Shown piece by piece: positions 44,931 through 54,156 of a DNA stretch of 64,000 bases. Location: contig CP170502.1 in NCBI GenBank assembly GCA_047947185.1, positions 2,914,001 to 2,978,000 of the forward strand. The letters are read 5' to 3'. How positions within the stretch are numbered: the stretch's first letter is position 1; every line of letters begins with the position of its first letter. The notes below the pieces were generated by a model. It saw nothing but the letters and a program-made list of their open reading frames with translations, searched no databases and was not told the DNA's origin. A program made the position numbers and the translations under genes. This stretch comes from JANQJA01 sp047947185. Lineage in GTDB: Bacteria; Pseudomonadota; Gammaproteobacteria; Pseudomonadales; Azotimanducaceae.

Positions 44931-45986
44931 ATGAAAGCAGCAGTAACAACCGGAGAACTCCGACAGATATCAGTGGAAGAAGTGCCGCGTCCTGAAGTTA
45001 AGGAAGGTTTTCTGTTGCTGAAAACCAATGCCTGCTCAATCTGTGGCACTGATCTGGAGTATCTGGATAATTCGCTGGCCTACCGTCCCGGTGGCGCGCT
45101 CAAACCCGGAGCTATTCTTGGTCATGAGTTTTGTGCAGAAGTCGTTGAGGTTGGTGCAGGCGTCGAGGACTGGCAGGTTGGTGATCGAGCAACCATGAGT
45201 GGTTTTCGACCAACCTGTGGCGAGTGCTATTTCTGTCGCCGTCGACTGAATCATCTTTGTCACGGCAAAGGCGGTGAACGAGGTATCTATACGCAGCACT
45301 CGGCCACCGGTTATGGCGGTAGAACCGGTGCGCTAGCGGAGTACATTCTTAGGCCGCCTTCCGCTCTTTTACGTATTCCCGATCAAATTTCAGATGAAGA
45401 AGCGGCACTCGTGGAACCTCTGAATGTCAGTGCCGGTGGTGTGCAGATTGCTGAGACCGAGCCCGGGGACACAATGGTGATCATTGGTGCCGGGAAAATC
45501 GGGCTTGGGGCACTGCTGGTCGCAAAGGCTTCCGGGGTTGCGCCGGTGATTGTTGTGGATGTGCATCGGAACCGGCTGGATAAAGCTCTGGAAATGGGTG
45601 CAGATATTGTCCTCAATGCAAAAGAACAGGATGTTATTGAAGAAGTTACCAAAGTGACCATTGCAGGTCCGGATGTGGTGCTCATTTGCGTTCGAGATGG
45701 GGAGGTTTTTAACGAATCTGTCGATATGGTCAGGCGAGGCGGAAAAATCGTCGTGGTTGGCCAGATTCCTCCGACTGAAGTTAATCCAGGCATGTGGATT
45801 CCCAAACAACTCAAAATCTATGGTCTGTTTCGCCAAACACCGATGATCCACTCATTGAACCTTATTGCTAAAGGGTTGGTGGATTTGAAGCCCATGATTA
45901 CAGAAAAGATGCCGCTCACAGAGGTCCAGCGTGGATTTGATGACATGTGGAGTGGTAAGAACATTGTGTCGGTGATTCAGCCATGA
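44931..45986 (+). CDS. zinc-dependent medium-chain alcohol dehydrogenase
   Basis: 351 residues from ATG 44931 (GTG 44919 behind GTGGAG is an alternative). The catalytic-zinc region is NACSICGTDLEYLDN and GAILGHEFCAEVVEVG (Cys, His-Glu); the structural-zinc loop CGECYFCRRRLNHLC has the usual four Cys positions. The Rossmann part has VIIGAGKIGLGALLVAK. It resembles sorbitol/threonine-type dehydrogenases. The TGA overlaps the ATG of the following hydrolase-like gene (ATGA), so they are translationally coupled. First gene of a four-gene plus-strand operon. Confidence 0.92.
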   Translation: MKAAVTTGELRQISVEEVPRPEVKEGFLLLKTNACSICGTDLEYLDNSLAYRPGGALKPGAILGHEFCAEVVEVGAGVEDWQVGDRATMSGFRPTCGECYFCRRRLNHLCHGKGGERGIYTQHSATGYGGRTGALAEYILRPPSALLRIPDQISDEEAALVEPLNVSAGGVQIAETEPGDTMVIIGAGKIGLGALLVAKASGVAPVIVVDVHRNRLDKALEMGADIVLNAKEQDVIEEVTKVTIAGPDVVLICVRDGEVFNESVDMVRRGGKIVVVGQIPPTEVNPGMWIPKQLKIYGLFRQTPMIHSLNLIAKGLVDLKPMITEKMPLTEVQRGFDDMWSGKNIVSVIQP

Positions 45987-46822
45987 AACGCATCAATATC
46001 TCTGCAAGGGGGCTGACTTTCAGCGCTCTGACCCAGGGTAACGGGCCATTGGTTCTGATGCTTCATGGCTTGCCCAGAACGTCCTGGGAATGGCATCACC
46101 AGATTCCTGTCGTCGCGGGTATGGGGTTCACGGTTGTTGCACCTGATATGCGCGGTTACTGCCCCGGCGCGCAACCAGTAGGTGTAGAGTCCTATCATGT
46201 AGAGGAGTTTGCACTGGATGTGGTTGCCATTGCTGATGAACTTGGCGCATCAGATTTCCATCTCATCGGTACCAGTATCGGTGCCTCGGTCGCTTGGCGG
46301 GTCGCCAATACCTGGACCGATCGTGTGCGGTCGATGGTTTGTATCAACATCGCGCACCCAGCGGCACTTGCCAGTGTCCTGCGCTCACCCAATCGGACCG
46401 AACAACAACAGAAAATGAGTTATTTCGCGACCTCCAGTGAACCAGGTAATGAGCGCAATAAGTTGCATAGTGTAATCGAAAGAATGGAGTTGCCTGAGGA
46501 CGAAGTGCGACCCTACCTCGAAGCATTGGATAACCCGGCGACTTTAACTGCGATCTATCACTGGTATCGAGCGAACACCAATAGGATTAATGAACCCACG
46601 ACTATTGCAAGTGATCTGCCGGGTCCGCTGAATTTGCCGGTGATGTATATCTGGCCTCCCAATGCTGGAAACACCTCGGAAGCGGTGGCACGGGCAAATG
46701 AACGGTTCGTCTCTGGTCCATACAGGTTTGAAATCATCGAGGATGCGAAAAATTTTGTGCCCCAACAGGCGGCAGCAAAAGTCAGCCAGCTTATTCGGGA
46801 GCACCTTCAGCAGCATTCATAG
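45983..46822 (+). CDS. alpha/beta-hydrolase homologue lacking the catalytic His and acid
   Basis: 279 residues. The fold is clear: LMLHGLPRTSWEW (oxyanion HG), VAPDMRGY and the nucleophile elbow LIGTSIGASVAW with Ser98 kept. In the loop that normally supplies the acid (like YIWGDxD) the sequence is YIWPPNAGN, and where the catalytic His is expected (like EDAGHFVP) it is IIEDAKNFVPQQ, with Asn257. Two triad members are therefore missing although the surrounding sequence is well preserved and the frame is intact. Either the protein has a non-hydrolytic role or works with a partner; the next hydrolase-like gene lacks the nucleophile but keeps His and Asp. Confidence 0.88.
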   Translation: MKRINISARGLTFSALTQGNGPLVLMLHGLPRTSWEWHHQIPVVAGMGFTVVAPDMRGYCPGAQPVGVESYHVEEFALDVVAIADELGASDFHLIGTSIGASVAWRVANTWTDRVRSMVCINIAHPAALASVLRSPNRTEQQQKMSYFATSSEPGNERNKLHSVIERMELPEDEVRPYLEALDNPATLTAIYHWYRANTNRINEPTTIASDLPGPLNLPVMYIWPPNAGNTSEAVARANERFVSGPYRFEIIEDAKNFVPQQAAAKVSQLIREHLQQHS

Positions 46823-46844
46823 GGAGATCCCAGGAGGAACGCTT

Positions 46845-47261
46845 ATGCCCAAGCTCGCTTTTGATCACATCCACATCGTTAGTGCAGACCCAGAAGCAGC
46901 GAGTAGTTGGTACCGCCGGATGCTTGATGCTGAAGAAGTAAGCCGGCGTGACGTCTTGGGAGCTCCTCAGATCAGAATGTGGCTGGCGGGTATCACACTG
47001 CTTATCCGGGCCCAGCGGCAGGGAGAAGCACCAATTCATGGATGCCCCATGACGGACTTCGAAGGTTATTCAAGCCACAAAACCTGGGGAATGGATCATT
47101 TTGGATTGAGTGTTGAGGGTGACATCTATACCTATTTTGAAACCCTGCGTGCAAAGGGTGTGGCCTTTCTGGTTGAGCCCTATGAATTTGCACCTGGCTT
47201 TCCGATCTGTTTCATCGAAGCGCCGGACGGTGTCAGTATAGAAATTCTGCCAGGAGGGTAA
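46845..47261 (+). CDS. VOC (glyoxalase/bleomycin-resistance) family protein
   Basis: 138 residues from ATG 46845 behind AGGAGGAA. One pair of beta-alpha-beta3 modules: LAFDHIHIVSADPEAASSWY then RRMLDAEEV, and WGMDHFGLSVEGDIYTYFETLRAKGVAFLVEP with the final FIEAPDGVSIEILPGG. Candidate metal ligands are His8/His10, His at about 86 (MDHFGLS) and Glu at about 134 (IEILP). Members are lyases, isomerases or dioxygenases; which applies here is unknown. The stop is 1 base from the next ATG. Confidence 0.88.
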   Translation: MPKLAFDHIHIVSADPEAASSWYRRMLDAEEVSRRDVLGAPQIRMWLAGITLLIRAQRQGEAPIHGCPMTDFEGYSSHKTWGMDHFGLSVEGDIYTYFETLRAKGVAFLVEPYEFAPGFPICFIEAPDGVSIEILPGG

Positions 47262-47262
47262 A

Positions 47263-48000
47263 ATGCATCTAGAAGTACCGGGTTGTTCAGTCTATTACGA
47301 AGTGACAGGTGATTCTGGACTTCCTGTTGTCATGTTATGGAATGGTGCCTGGTGTTCACTGCGAATGTGGGATCCGGTTCTTGAACAACTCTCAGATCAG
47401 TTTCGTTTTGTCACCATGGATACACGCGGAGTAGGACAGAGTGACGCAACTGAGGTCCCTGAGTTGGAGTACACGCTTGATACCTATTCCAATGATGCGG
47501 TTCAACTTTTGGACGAGCTTGGTATCGAACAATGTCACGTCTGCGGCCAGGCCTGGGGTGCTCGTGCTGCCATGGCATTCGCAGGACTAAACACCTCGCG
47601 AGTACAATCGTTATTGTTGTTTGATGCCTCCATTGATAAAGCGGATGTCGAGGCGCAGAAGGTAGGGCATGAGATTGCCATGGAGCGACAGCGAGCGACT
47701 GGCATGGTGGATTTTCCTCTGCCGAAAGGTTGGAATATTCATAAACATCCAGCGGAAGTTCCTTTAGCGCTTGCTGCAATTCGTGCCTTTGACCTTGCGG
47801 AAAACCTGCAACAATTGACGATGCCTGTCTTGATCGCAACCGGTGATTGTGACCCGAATCTGGCTTCCAGTCGAAAAATTGCTGACCAACTTTCCCACGC
47901 GGAACTCAAGGTCCTTCAGAATGTTGGACACGGCTCCGTCCGTCAAAGACCCGATCTGGCAATTGGGCTGATGAGTTCCTTCATTGGCTCTGATACGTGA
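47263..48000 (+). CDS. alpha/beta-hydrolase homologue lacking the nucleophile
   Basis: 245 residues, behind GGAGGGTAA. The fold matches enol-lactonase/epoxide-hydrolase relatives: VVMLWNGAWCSLRMWDPVLE, FVTMDTRGVGQSD, HVCGQAWGARAAMAF. The elbow reads GQAWG with Ala97 where Ser (GxSxG) or Asp (GHDWG) should be. The usual HG oxyanion pair is NG. Asp (LIATGDCDP) and His (QNVGHGSV) are kept. Without a nucleophile it cannot run a normal serine or aspartate hydrolase mechanism; a His-Asp dyad alone, as in cofactor-free dioxygenases of this fold, is one option. It complements the defects of the hydrolase-like protein at 45983. Confidence 0.87.
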   Translation: MHLEVPGCSVYYEVTGDSGLPVVMLWNGAWCSLRMWDPVLEQLSDQFRFVTMDTRGVGQSDATEVPELEYTLDTYSNDAVQLLDELGIEQCHVCGQAWGARAAMAFAGLNTSRVQSLLLFDASIDKADVEAQKVGHEIAMERQRATGMVDFPLPKGWNIHKHPAEVPLALAAIRAFDLAENLQQLTMPVLIATGDCDPNLASSRKIADQLSHAELKVLQNVGHGSVRQRPDLAIGLMSSFIGSDT

Positions 48001-48018
48001 CTTTTTGGGAAGTACTCG

Positions 48019-49005
48019 TCACTCAACGAGATTGTAAAGGTGACAACGTACACTAGTTTCCTCGGTAAGAACTGTAGGCTCTGGCAGTTGCCTGCTGCAC
48101 AGGTCTGTCGCTTCCGGACAACGTGGATGAAAGGGGCAACCCTGAAGCTGATTTGCGTTTGAAGTAATCTCGGAGACCGAAGTCTGTTGTCTTACTCGTT
48201 TTCTTTCCTTTTGAATGTCGGGATCAATCGACGGTATTGCGCTCAATAGAAACCGGGTGTAAGGGTGTTTCGGATCATCGCACACCTGGTCAGCGGGACC
48301 GATCTCCATCAACTCACCAAGATAAAGAACTGCAATCCTGTCGCTGATGTACCTGACTACGGCCAGATCGTGAGCAATAAAGAGATACGAAAGCTTCAAT
48401 CGTTGTTGAAGATCCTCCAAAAGATTGATGACCTGGCTCTGAGTAGAAACATCTAGTGCGCTGATTGCTTCATCGCAAATAATAAGTTCCGGTTGCAACG
48501 CCAATGCTCTGGCGATCGCTATTCGCTGGCGTTGTCCACCGCTGAACTCTGAGGGGTATCGTTCCATCTGATAAGCTGCGAGTCCCACCTGTTCCATCAG
48601 GCTGATCACCCTCTTGTCCCGCTCACTACCCTTCAGTCCAAAGTGAATCTGCAGGGGTTCTCCGATGATGTCGCCTGCAACCATGGAAGGGTTAAGAGAA
48701 GAATAGGGATCCTGAAAGACCACCTGCAAGTCTCGCCTAAAGTCCATGATTCGGGTGTCAGACCGACTGATATCGGCACCCTTTACAATGATGCTGCCGC
48801 TTTGATACGGAATCAGTTTTAACAGGGCTCTCGCAATGCTTGATTTACCCGAGCCGGATTCTCCAACCAGCCCCAGGGTCTCACCTCGACCGATGTTGAA
48901 GGAGACGTCACGTACGGCGGCGACATTGTAGCCATCCCGGTTGAACCAACCTTTCTTCATGCGAAAGTTGATACTCAGATGGTTTACTTCAAGGGATGGA
49001 GTCAC
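48019..49005 (-). CDS. peptide-type ABC transporter ATP-binding protein (DppF/OppF-like)
   Basis: About 328 residues from GTG 49005, which overlaps the upstream stop (GTGA) and has GGGAG 8 bases before it. Walker A is GESGSGKSS, signature FSGGQRQRIA, Walker B LIICDEAISALD and switch HDL. The C-terminal oligopeptide-transporter domain has CPFHPRCPEATDLC, a Cys-rich block of the OppD/OppF family that can hold an Fe-S cluster. It powers import with the fused DppCD protein. Last gene of the minus-strand transporter operon. Confidence 0.93.
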   Translation of the reverse strand: MTPSLEVNHLSINFRMKKGWFNRDGYNVAAVRDVSFNIGRGETLGLVGESGSGKSSIARALLKLIPYQSGSIIVKGADISRSDTRIMDFRRDLQVVFQDPYSSLNPSMVAGDIIGEPLQIHFGLKGSERDKRVISLMEQVGLAAYQMERYPSEFSGGQRQRIAIARALALQPELIICDEAISALDVSTQSQVINLLEDLQQRLKLSYLFIAHDLAVVRYISDRIAVLYLGELMEIGPADQVCDDPKHPYTRFLLSAIPSIDPDIQKERKRVRQQTSVSEITSNANQLQGCPFHPRCPEATDLCSRQLPEPTVLTEETSVRCHLYNLVE

Positions 49006-50933
49006 CAGACATGCTCCCAATTAAGTGTGTTGGTGCGAATACACCGGCTCTCGTGAGATTCGGATACAGTGGCCAGGGAAATTTCGGATTTACACTCATT
49101 GCTGGCGTGTGGGCAACGCGGATGAAACCGGCAACCTTCAGGCCACGCCCAGGCAGGTGGTACCCGCCCGGGAATCTGTCGCAGAGAGTCTGTTCGTTTT
49201 TCAAACCGGGGTGTCGAAGCGAGTAGTCCGGCGGTGTAAGGGTGTCGTGGCGACTTGAGTAGCTGCTGCACTGTTCCACGTTCAACGACCTGACCGGCAT
49301 ACATGACCAAAGCCTGATCGCACATGTCAGCAATGACTCCCAGGTCGTGGGTAATCAACAGAATAGACATGTTGTTCTCCGCCTGAAGTGAAGACAACAG
49401 GTCCAGTACTTGACCCTGAATCGTGACGTCCAAAGCCGTGGTAGGTTCATCGGCGATCAAGAGGTCCGGTTTGCACGAAATGGCCATGGCAATCATGACT
49501 CGTTGTGCCATTCCCCCAGAAAACTGATGGGGGTAGTTGTCAGCACGAAGGTGAGGGTCAGGGATTCCTACTCGTTCCAACAATTCAATGACAGTGTTGC
49601 CAGCCTGTTTCTTCGTCAGCCCCTCGTGAACCTTTAGAGACTCAGCGATCTGGTCTTTCACGGTAAAGGCTGGATTCAGAGAGGACATGGGTTCCTGAAA
49701 GATCATGCTGATCTGAGAACCGCGAATTTGATTCAGCTGATGATCCGGCAATAATGAAATATCCTTGCCTTTCAATAGAATCTGACCGCCACTCATATGT
49801 CCGCTGGCAGGAAGTAGTCGCAATATTGACATGGCTGTAACGGATTTTCCGCACCCGGATTCCCCTACTAATCCCACGGTCTGACCTCGGCCGAGTTCGA
49901 AGCTTACTCCGGAAACCACGCTGGCATTTAGTCCGGTTGGCAGCCGAAAGGTGACCTCTAGATCCTTCACTGAGAGAAGTGCAGACTCTACAAGGTCGTC
50001 AGTGCTAGAGACCGGTTTGGATTTCCGAGGTGGTGGTGCTGTTTCTGGTTCCACATGAGCAAGGGCGTCTCTCAGCCCATCCCCCAACAGATTAAAGGCC
50101 AGTACAGTGAACATAATCATGAGCCCGGGAGGCACTGCCATAAATGGGTTCTGGTAGATATAGTTCTGCGATGTTGCCAGCATGACACCCCAACTGGCTT
50201 CTGGTGGCTGGACGCCCAGTCCTATGAAAGACAAACCAGCTTCCGCCAATAATACAAATGAAAATGCCAGGGTCGTTTGTACTGTGAGTGGCCCAGTGAC
50301 GTTGGGTAGAACGTGCCGCAGCAGAATTCGCGCGGTGGAGGCGCCTACGACCTGTGCTGCGTCGACATACAGAGCCTCCCGTACTTCAAGTGCAGCGCCT
50401 CGCATCAATCGAAAGAAAGCCGTGGACATTGCAAAGCCCAGCGCAATCATGGCATTGGTCAGGCGTGGACCAAGAATCGCTAGTATGGCGATAGCGACCA
50501 AAAGGTTCGGTAATGAGATCACTGCTTCGACAATTCTCATGGCGACTCGATCCCACAAGCCCCCCAAATAACCACTTAGTAGACCGAGCGGAGCGCCGAC
50601 TACAACGGCGATACCCACACCTATTGCGGCAGCTTTCAAGGCAACACCGCTGGCAACAATGACTCTGCTGAGTGTGCTTCTACCGAGATGATCAGTGCCC
50701 AGCCAGTAATCCGCTGAAGGTCCTTCTAGAACTCGGTCTAGTTGAATGCTGACAGGATCGTGTCGTACCAGCGATTCTCCGAACAGTGCGAGGACCACAA
50801 GCAGGCACAGGTAAACCGCAGCAGCGACTGCCAGTTTGTGCTGAGAGAAATTGCGAAAGAATCTTTCCCGTGCACTCAGAGGTAAAACCTCCTCGTTAGA
50901 AGCTACGTCCTGGACCAGCTTTACCATACTCAT
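49002..50933 (-). CDS. fused permease/ATP-binding protein of a peptide-type ABC importer (DppC-DppD)
   Basis: 643 residues. The N-terminal half is a DppC-like permease: one N-terminal helix (LAVAAAVYLCLLVVLALFGESL), GTDHLGRSTLSRVIVAS, several membrane helices and the EAA-type loop REALYVDAAQVVGASTARILLRHVLPN. A linker at about 295-320 (PETAPPPRKSKPVSSTDDL) joins it to a DppD-like ATPase with Walker A GESGCGKS, signature FSGGMAQR, Walker B LLIADEPTTALD and the C-terminal CRFHPRCPHASNEC block. Permease-ATPase fusions of this kind are known for the family. It overlaps both neighbours by 4 bases (ATGA and GTGA). Confidence 0.93.
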   Translation of the reverse strand: MSMVKLVQDVASNEEVLPLSARERFFRNFSQHKLAVAAAVYLCLLVVLALFGESLVRHDPVSIQLDRVLEGPSADYWLGTDHLGRSTLSRVIVASGVALKAAAIGVGIAVVVGAPLGLLSGYLGGLWDRVAMRIVEAVISLPNLLVAIAILAILGPRLTNAMIALGFAMSTAFFRLMRGAALEVREALYVDAAQVVGASTARILLRHVLPNVTGPLTVQTTLAFSFVLLAEAGLSFIGLGVQPPEASWGVMLATSQNYIYQNPFMAVPPGLMIMFTVLAFNLLGDGLRDALAHVEPETAPPPRKSKPVSSTDDLVESALLSVKDLEVTFRLPTGLNASVVSGVSFELGRGQTVGLVGESGCGKSVTAMSILRLLPASGHMSGGQILLKGKDISLLPDHQLNQIRGSQISMIFQEPMSSLNPAFTVKDQIAESLKVHEGLTKKQAGNTVIELLERVGIPDPHLRADNYPHQFSGGMAQRVMIAMAISCKPDLLIADEPTTALDVTIQGQVLDLLSSLQAENNMSILLITHDLGVIADMCDQALVMYAGQVVERGTVQQLLKSPRHPYTAGLLASTPRFEKRTDSLRQIPGRVPPAWAWPEGCRFHPRCPHASNECKSEISLATVSESHESRCIRTNTLNWEHVW

Positions 50934-51874
50934 GAGGTTCGAACCTTCGGGTTGACGAAACCGTATGCGAGATCAACTACCAGGTTTACCGAAACAATCA
51001 CAAGGGCACCCATAATCACAACCCCTTGCATCATGGGAATGTTCTGGGTGCGGACAGAATCGATAGCAAGCGAGCCGAAGCCGTTCAAGCCAAAAACCTG
51101 CTCGACAATTAGTGCACCACCGAGTAAGCCGTTTACCTGAAACCCAAGTGTTGTGATAAGCGGTACAGCTGCATTCTTCAGTGCGTGCTTGAAAGTAACG
51201 GTACTCTCTGGCAGTCCCTTAGCTCGTGCAGTTCTGATGTAATCCTGACGTAACACATCAATGATCGCGCCTCTGGTTTGCCTTGCCAGTGCCGCACTGG
51301 CAGAAGTGCCGAGAGCGATCGAAGCGAGTAGAATGCTAGATAGCCAGCCCGTAATACTTTCTGCGGGTGAAATGAATCCGGTGGCAGGAACCAGTCGCCA
51401 CCACAGCGCAAATGGAATGACCAACAGCATTGCCACCCAGAAGTTAGGTAGAGCTTGGCCCACAGTCGCAATGAGAACAGCGCTCCGGTCAACATAACTA
51501 CCGCGGTGCAGGCCAGCATATACGCCTGCGGGTATGCCGATCAGTATAGCGATTGCAAGCCCGCCAAAGGTCAGAGACAGGGTGACAGGCAGAGTGTCCA
51601 GTACGGCGTCGGTGACCTTCTGACTATTGTATGCCGAAGTGCCTAGATCACCCTTTATCGCGTTGATCAGCCATCGTCCGTACTGCACCAGCAAGGGGTC
51701 ATTCATTCCAAGCTTTTTACCCAGCTCCTCGTATTGTTCTGCGGTGGCTTCTGTTCCCAGTATACGGTCCCTGACGTCACCGGGAACAAGATGCAGCATC
51801 GAGAAGGTCAACAGGCTGACGATCAACAAAAGTGGTATCAAACCCAGCAAGCGAGTCATCAGTAGTCGGATCAT
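50930..51874 (-). CDS. peptide-type ABC transporter permease (DppB-like)
   Basis: 314 residues with six membrane segments: IRLLMTRLLGLIPLLLIVSLLTFSM at the N-terminus, then SLTFGGLAIAILIGIPAGVYAG, IATVGQALPNFWVAMLLVIPFALW, WLSSILLASIALGTSASAAL, and two more near the end. The EAA loop RQDYIRTARAKGLPESTVTFKHALKNA contacts the ATPase. ATGA overlap with both the substrate-binding protein upstream and the fused gene downstream. Confidence 0.93.
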   Translation of the reverse strand: MIRLLMTRLLGLIPLLLIVSLLTFSMLHLVPGDVRDRILGTEATAEQYEELGKKLGMNDPLLVQYGRWLINAIKGDLGTSAYNSQKVTDAVLDTLPVTLSLTFGGLAIAILIGIPAGVYAGLHRGSYVDRSAVLIATVGQALPNFWVAMLLVIPFALWWRLVPATGFISPAESITGWLSSILLASIALGTSASAALARQTRGAIIDVLRQDYIRTARAKGLPESTVTFKHALKNAAVPLITTLGFQVNGLLGGALIVEQVFGLNGFGSLAIDSVRTQNIPMMQGVVIMGALVIVSVNLVVDLAYGFVNPKVRTS

Positions 51875-53409
51875 GGCGAGACCGAGTCCGACTTCAGGGC
51901 AATTCTCCGAAGCAGCGGGTCAACGAACCCGCCGATTCGGACCCCATCGAGTTTGGCAGCATCGTAGGCCACAAGATCTTCGACCTGAAGGTAAATCATT
52001 GAGTACACATCTTTAATGACGATCCGGTAGTAGGCGTCGTAGTTTCGTGCTCTCAATTCTTCGTCCAGGCTTGCTCGGGCTTCCAGTGCAAGAGCATCCG
52101 TCTGGTGGCCGACGACTTTGAACGGATTGAAAATGGCGTCCGTTCCCCAGATAGCCAGATGCCTGCTGTCAGGATTGTAGTTCGGGTATGTGAGCGTGTT
52201 TATTGGATAGCGCCGGGTCCTGGAGATTGCGGCAATGGTGCTAGGTTCGGTTACATGAATTTGCATGTGTATGCCAACCTGGCTGAGGTAGTGTTGCACC
52301 GCTTCAAAATGTGCTGATTCCGTTGGTAAGACTGGAGCAACAAAGCTGAACTCATCAACTCCAGCGGATTGTAATAGTTGCCGTGCATAGTCTGGGTCAT
52401 ACCGATAGTAGTTCTCCAGTTCCGATACGTACCCCAGTCCTTCGACCATAGGCTGAGATGATGGCTGTGCGTAGCCAAAGAACAATGCCTTAGCCAGCGC
52501 CGCTCGATCTACTGCATAGCCCATGGCTTGTCGGACTCTAGGATCCGCTAATTCAGGGACCAGTTCTCCGTTTCTGTCCAGAAATGTGATGCCGAACCAG
52601 CGATTAGCGCGACGTGCGACTTTGAAACCTATGGACTCTGCGGAGCTGGCATCCGCGTGGGTAACCAGCGCGATATCAATTTGTCCTGAAATCAGGGCAT
52701 TGAGCCTGGCGCGGGCATTGGGCAGGTAGTGGATAGCGTAATTCGCGAGACTCGGATTCGCTGTACTGGCTTTGAAATAGCCCGGGCGCGGCGTAAAACG
52801 ATGTACCTCCCCTACAGTTGACCTGTTTCGATCATATAACCATGGTCCGGTGCCAACCGGCTCAAGGTCCAACTGCTGGTTTTCGAAAGCCCTGGGGCTG
52901 ATCATCATCCCTGGCGGACCTGCCATCGCAACTAGCAGAGTAGGGTCCGCTCTGTGCAGGCGCAGGCGAAGTGTTCTGGAGCCTAGCGCTTCCGCAGACT
53001 GGATGGATTCAACAGTGTTAAACCTTGGACCACGCAGTGCGAGCATTCGATCGATATTCTGCTTGGCGACCGTGGCATCAAACGGTTCACCATCTGAAAA
53101 GGTCACACCTTCGACAAGGTCAAATTCAAGTGTGGTCTCATCCAGCCAATGCCAGCTCTTTGCAAGACCAGGTAGCGGCGACCACATATCATCTGGGTTG
53201 CCTTCAATTAGACCGTCATAGACCAGTGTCAGATAGGTGCTGAAGGAGGTCCCGGTATCTGCCTGGTGTGGGTCAAAGGTCTGTAGTGGTTGGGCCGTAG
53301 CGAATCGAATGGTGGAATTGTCTGCGCTGGAAAGTTCCCTTTCGCCCTGACAGCCTTCGAGCAAAAACAGAACGATAACGAGCCAGATTTTTTGGGGAAA
53401 TGCGTTCAA
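51871..53409 (-). CDS. ABC transporter substrate-binding lipoprotein (SBP family 5)
   Basis: 512 residues from TTG 53409, behind TAGGAG; an ATG at 53448 has no ribosome site and would bury the signal peptide. Lipobox LFLLEGC gives a lipidated Cys about 20. The mature protein has the family pattern: IRFATAQPLQTFDPHQADTG, WSPLPGLAKSWHWLDETTLEFDLVEGVTFSDGEPF, DPRVRQAMGYAVDRAALAKALFFGYAQP and DSRHLAIWGTD. Family 5 proteins bind peptides, opines, glycosides or metal chelates; the ligand is not predictable. First gene of the transporter operon, divergent from the ECF sigma gene at 53605. Confidence 0.9.
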   Translation of the reverse strand: MNAFPQKIWLVIVLFLLEGCQGERELSSADNSTIRFATAQPLQTFDPHQADTGTSFSTYLTLVYDGLIEGNPDDMWSPLPGLAKSWHWLDETTLEFDLVEGVTFSDGEPFDATVAKQNIDRMLALRGPRFNTVESIQSAEALGSRTLRLRLHRADPTLLVAMAGPPGMMISPRAFENQQLDLEPVGTGPWLYDRNRSTVGEVHRFTPRPGYFKASTANPSLANYAIHYLPNARARLNALISGQIDIALVTHADASSAESIGFKVARRANRWFGITFLDRNGELVPELADPRVRQAMGYAVDRAALAKALFFGYAQPSSQPMVEGLGYVSELENYYRYDPDYARQLLQSAGVDEFSFVAPVLPTESAHFEAVQHYLSQVGIHMQIHVTEPSTIAAISRTRRYPINTLTYPNYNPDSRHLAIWGTDAIFNPFKVVGHQTDALALEARASLDEELRARNYDAYYRIVIKDVYSMIYLQVEDLVAYDAAKLDGVRIGGFVDPLLRRIALKSDSVSP

Positions 53410-53604
53410 GGTACTCCTACTATTCCAGTACAACTGGTCCCTTGGCATGTTGATTCGCCTGGACCCAGCTTAAAGACGACGCAAGTACGCCCCATCCCCC
53501 AGTACAGATGCCATTTCCCATGGGCGGGCGTACACTGGAGGAAATAGCAGGCTAATTCGTCTGTCTGTAGTTTATAGACTCCAGAATTACCCAAAGGGGG
53601 GTAA

Positions 53605-54156
53605 ATGGACGATCTCAGCAAGATCTTTCTGTCACTCAGAGTGAATCTGGCCAGAGTGGCCTCAAGAATAGTGCCGCCGGATGAAGTTGAGGATATCGTT
53701 CAGGAATCCTACGTTCGGCTTTATCAGGTCGATGAAGCAGAGAAGATTCGACACCCACAGTCCTATATGTTTCGGATTGTGAGAAATCTGGCACTTGATC
53801 ACGTAAAGCGGGCAGACCAGAGATTGAATACTTCAATCTCTGATGAAAGTTTTGCTGAAGATGCCCTTACATCGCCGGGAGATTCAACCTACACCGAAGT
53901 AGCGTCGAAAGAAGAATTTGCATTGTTCTGTGATGCAGTGCGGGATCTACCTCTGCAGTGCAGAAAGGTGTTTGTGTTGAAAAAGGTCTACAACTACAGT
54001 CAGAAAGAGATTTCCAGCGAACTGGGCATCAGCCAGAGCACTGTGGAAAAGCATATCGCGCTGGGTATCAGGCGATGTGCTCAGTATATGAAAGTACGCA
54101 CTGCCGATGTGGCAGATGGGTTGACCCAGCCCCAGATTAAGGAAAAACAGTCGTGA
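53605..54156 (+). CDS. ECF RNA polymerase sigma factor (FecI-like)
   Basis: 183 residues from ATG 53605, with AAAGGGGGG before it. Region 2 reads RIVPPDEVEDIVQESYVRLYQ and HPQSYMFRIVRNLALDHVKR; region 4 reads LPLQCRKVFVLKKVYNYSQKEISSELGISQSTVEKHIALGIRRC. It should direct transcription of the receptor and perhaps the whole island. The stop overlaps the FecR start by GTGA. It is a second, independent copy of the arrangement at 28309-32548. Confidence 0.92.
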   Translation: MDDLSKIFLSLRVNLARVASRIVPPDEVEDIVQESYVRLYQVDEAEKIRHPQSYMFRIVRNLALDHVKRADQRLNTSISDESFAEDALTSPGDSTYTEVASKEEFALFCDAVRDLPLQCRKVFVLKKVYNYSQKEISSELGISQSTVEKHIALGIRRCAQYMKVRTADVADGLTQPQIKEKQS

